This document shows positions 33,764 to 34,138 of a DNA stretch of 34,138 nt, one piece after another (position 1 is the stretch's first letter; every line of letters begins with the position of its first letter). Position numbers and translations under genes: made by a program. The DNA comes from Spirochaetota bacterium (GTDB taxonomy: Bacteria; Spirochaetota; Spirochaetia; SPDA01; JAJSAL01). Below the pieces are notes generated by a model. It worked only from the letters and a program-made list of their open reading frames with translations, had not been told where the DNA came from and ran no database searches. The DNA is taken from contig JAJSAL010000001.1 in assembly GCA_024274705.1 (NCBI GenBank), positions 1-34,138 of the forward strand. The letters are read 5' to 3'.

Positions 33764-33875
33764 ACAACAATTTTTTTCTGGTAACGTTCCGCGGGTACAA
33801 GAAGTTCCCTGGAGAGACGTGGTACCGGCCGCCAACTTGTAGATTGAAATCACCATAGTACCGGTTCCCACCCTT

Positions 33876-34138
33876 TTGTTGAGAAAAAGCAGGTTTATAC
33901 CGGATTTTGATTATCTGCTGACAGATCTGTCTTCATATACAGATAGTCAGATAAAGAACGGAACTTTTCAGAGAGCTGCTCTGGAGATCTGTCTTCTTAT
34001 GCAGAAAAATATATTTGATGAAAAAAAGCTTGCCATGCATTTGAAAGATTTCATTGAAATTGGTAGATTATACTTTAAGGAAGAAGAAGGGCTTAAGTTC
34101 CTGGAGAGTGTATTACCCCACCTTCGTGAGTTAATTTA
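33876..34138 (+). CDS. Partial unidentified protein, open at the right edge
   Basis: An open frame runs from after a TAG at 33840-33842 to the end of the window without a stop. It reads ...LLRKSRFIPDFDYLLTDL and on to HLKDFIEIGRLYFKEEEG and ends in LPHLRELI, an acidic, helix-rich sequence with normal codon use, so it is probably real and continues beyond the window. TTG 33876 or 33879 is a possible start, but there is no clear ribosome-binding site, and a start at ATT 33843 or elsewhere is possible. No family recognised from about 88 residues. Divergent from the TPR gene. Confidence 0.55.
   Translation, partial: MLRKSRFIPDFDYLLTDLSSYTDSQIKNGTFQRAALEICLLMQKNIFDEKKLAMHLKDFIEIGRLYFKEEEGLKFLESVLPHLRELI
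33923..34005 (+). repeat. Imperfect 21-bp direct repeat
   Basis: AGATCTGTCTTC-A-TAT-A-CAGA (33923-33943) and AGATCTGTCTTC-T-TAT-G-CAGA (33985-34005) match at 19 of 21 positions. The 62-bp offset is not a multiple of three, so the copies encode different peptides. The cause is unknown. Confidence 0.45.

Noticed and set aside
1-34138. Mobile elements, prophage or tRNA-linked islands
   Set aside because: No transposase, integrase or phage gene, no terminal inverted repeats of insertion-sequence type and no tRNA-like fold were seen.

Overview
The window looks like a chromosomal housekeeping segment from a spirochaete-like bacterium with a two-membrane envelope. This is an inference from gene content and style, not from a marker gene. 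The clues are a long, eukaryote-like IleS, a PcnB-type nucleotidyltransferase, an SLBB/polysaccharide-export protein, a lipoprotein with a clear lipobox, secreted TPR and PCMT-like proteins, frequent GTG/TTG starts and moderate GC. I see no tRNA, rRNA, insertion sequence, phage gene or CRISPR array. Genes are tightly packed in short transcription units that often change strand.

Layout. 1-165 is non-coding and holds two tandem hairpin elements whose stems differ but stay complementary. A zinc-ribbon membrane protein (166-486) faces murB-mgtE (minus strand). cysS (plus) is followed by a compact operon: ECF sigma factor, membrane anti-sigma factor, small secreted protein, and a TIG/transglutaminase-like protein with Ser in the catalytic Cys position. 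Next come a double cyclic-nucleotide-binding regulator with its own promoter, and convergent to it a secreted PCMT-like protein whose 3' end carries a perfect 26-bp palindrome. valS meets a GT28 lipid glycosyltransferase tail to tail; mtnA and a GT2 glycosyltransferase lie upstream of the GT28 gene. ileS, a lipoprotein, hisH and hisF run on plus, followed by an fmdB-type gene.

thiI and a cysteine desulfurase (minus) form a tRNA-thiolation/sulfur-transfer unit. It diverges from an ArsR-family regulator, and a perfect palindrome lies exactly on the desulfurase promoter. An orphan SLBB export protein diverges from aroB. hisS-hrpA (minus) diverge from pcnB (plus). A secreted TPR protein with a degenerate gluzincin-like domain (minus) follows, and an unidentified gene on plus runs off the right edge.

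The parts most worth following up are the tandem hairpins at the left edge, the sigma/anti-sigma/secreted/pseudo-transglutaminase operon, the ArsR palindrome over the desulfurase promoter, the two apparent envelope pseudo-enzymes, and several genes that lack a Shine-Dalgarno but have a -10 box only 7-13 nt before the start codon, which suggests leaderless or near-leaderless mRNAs.
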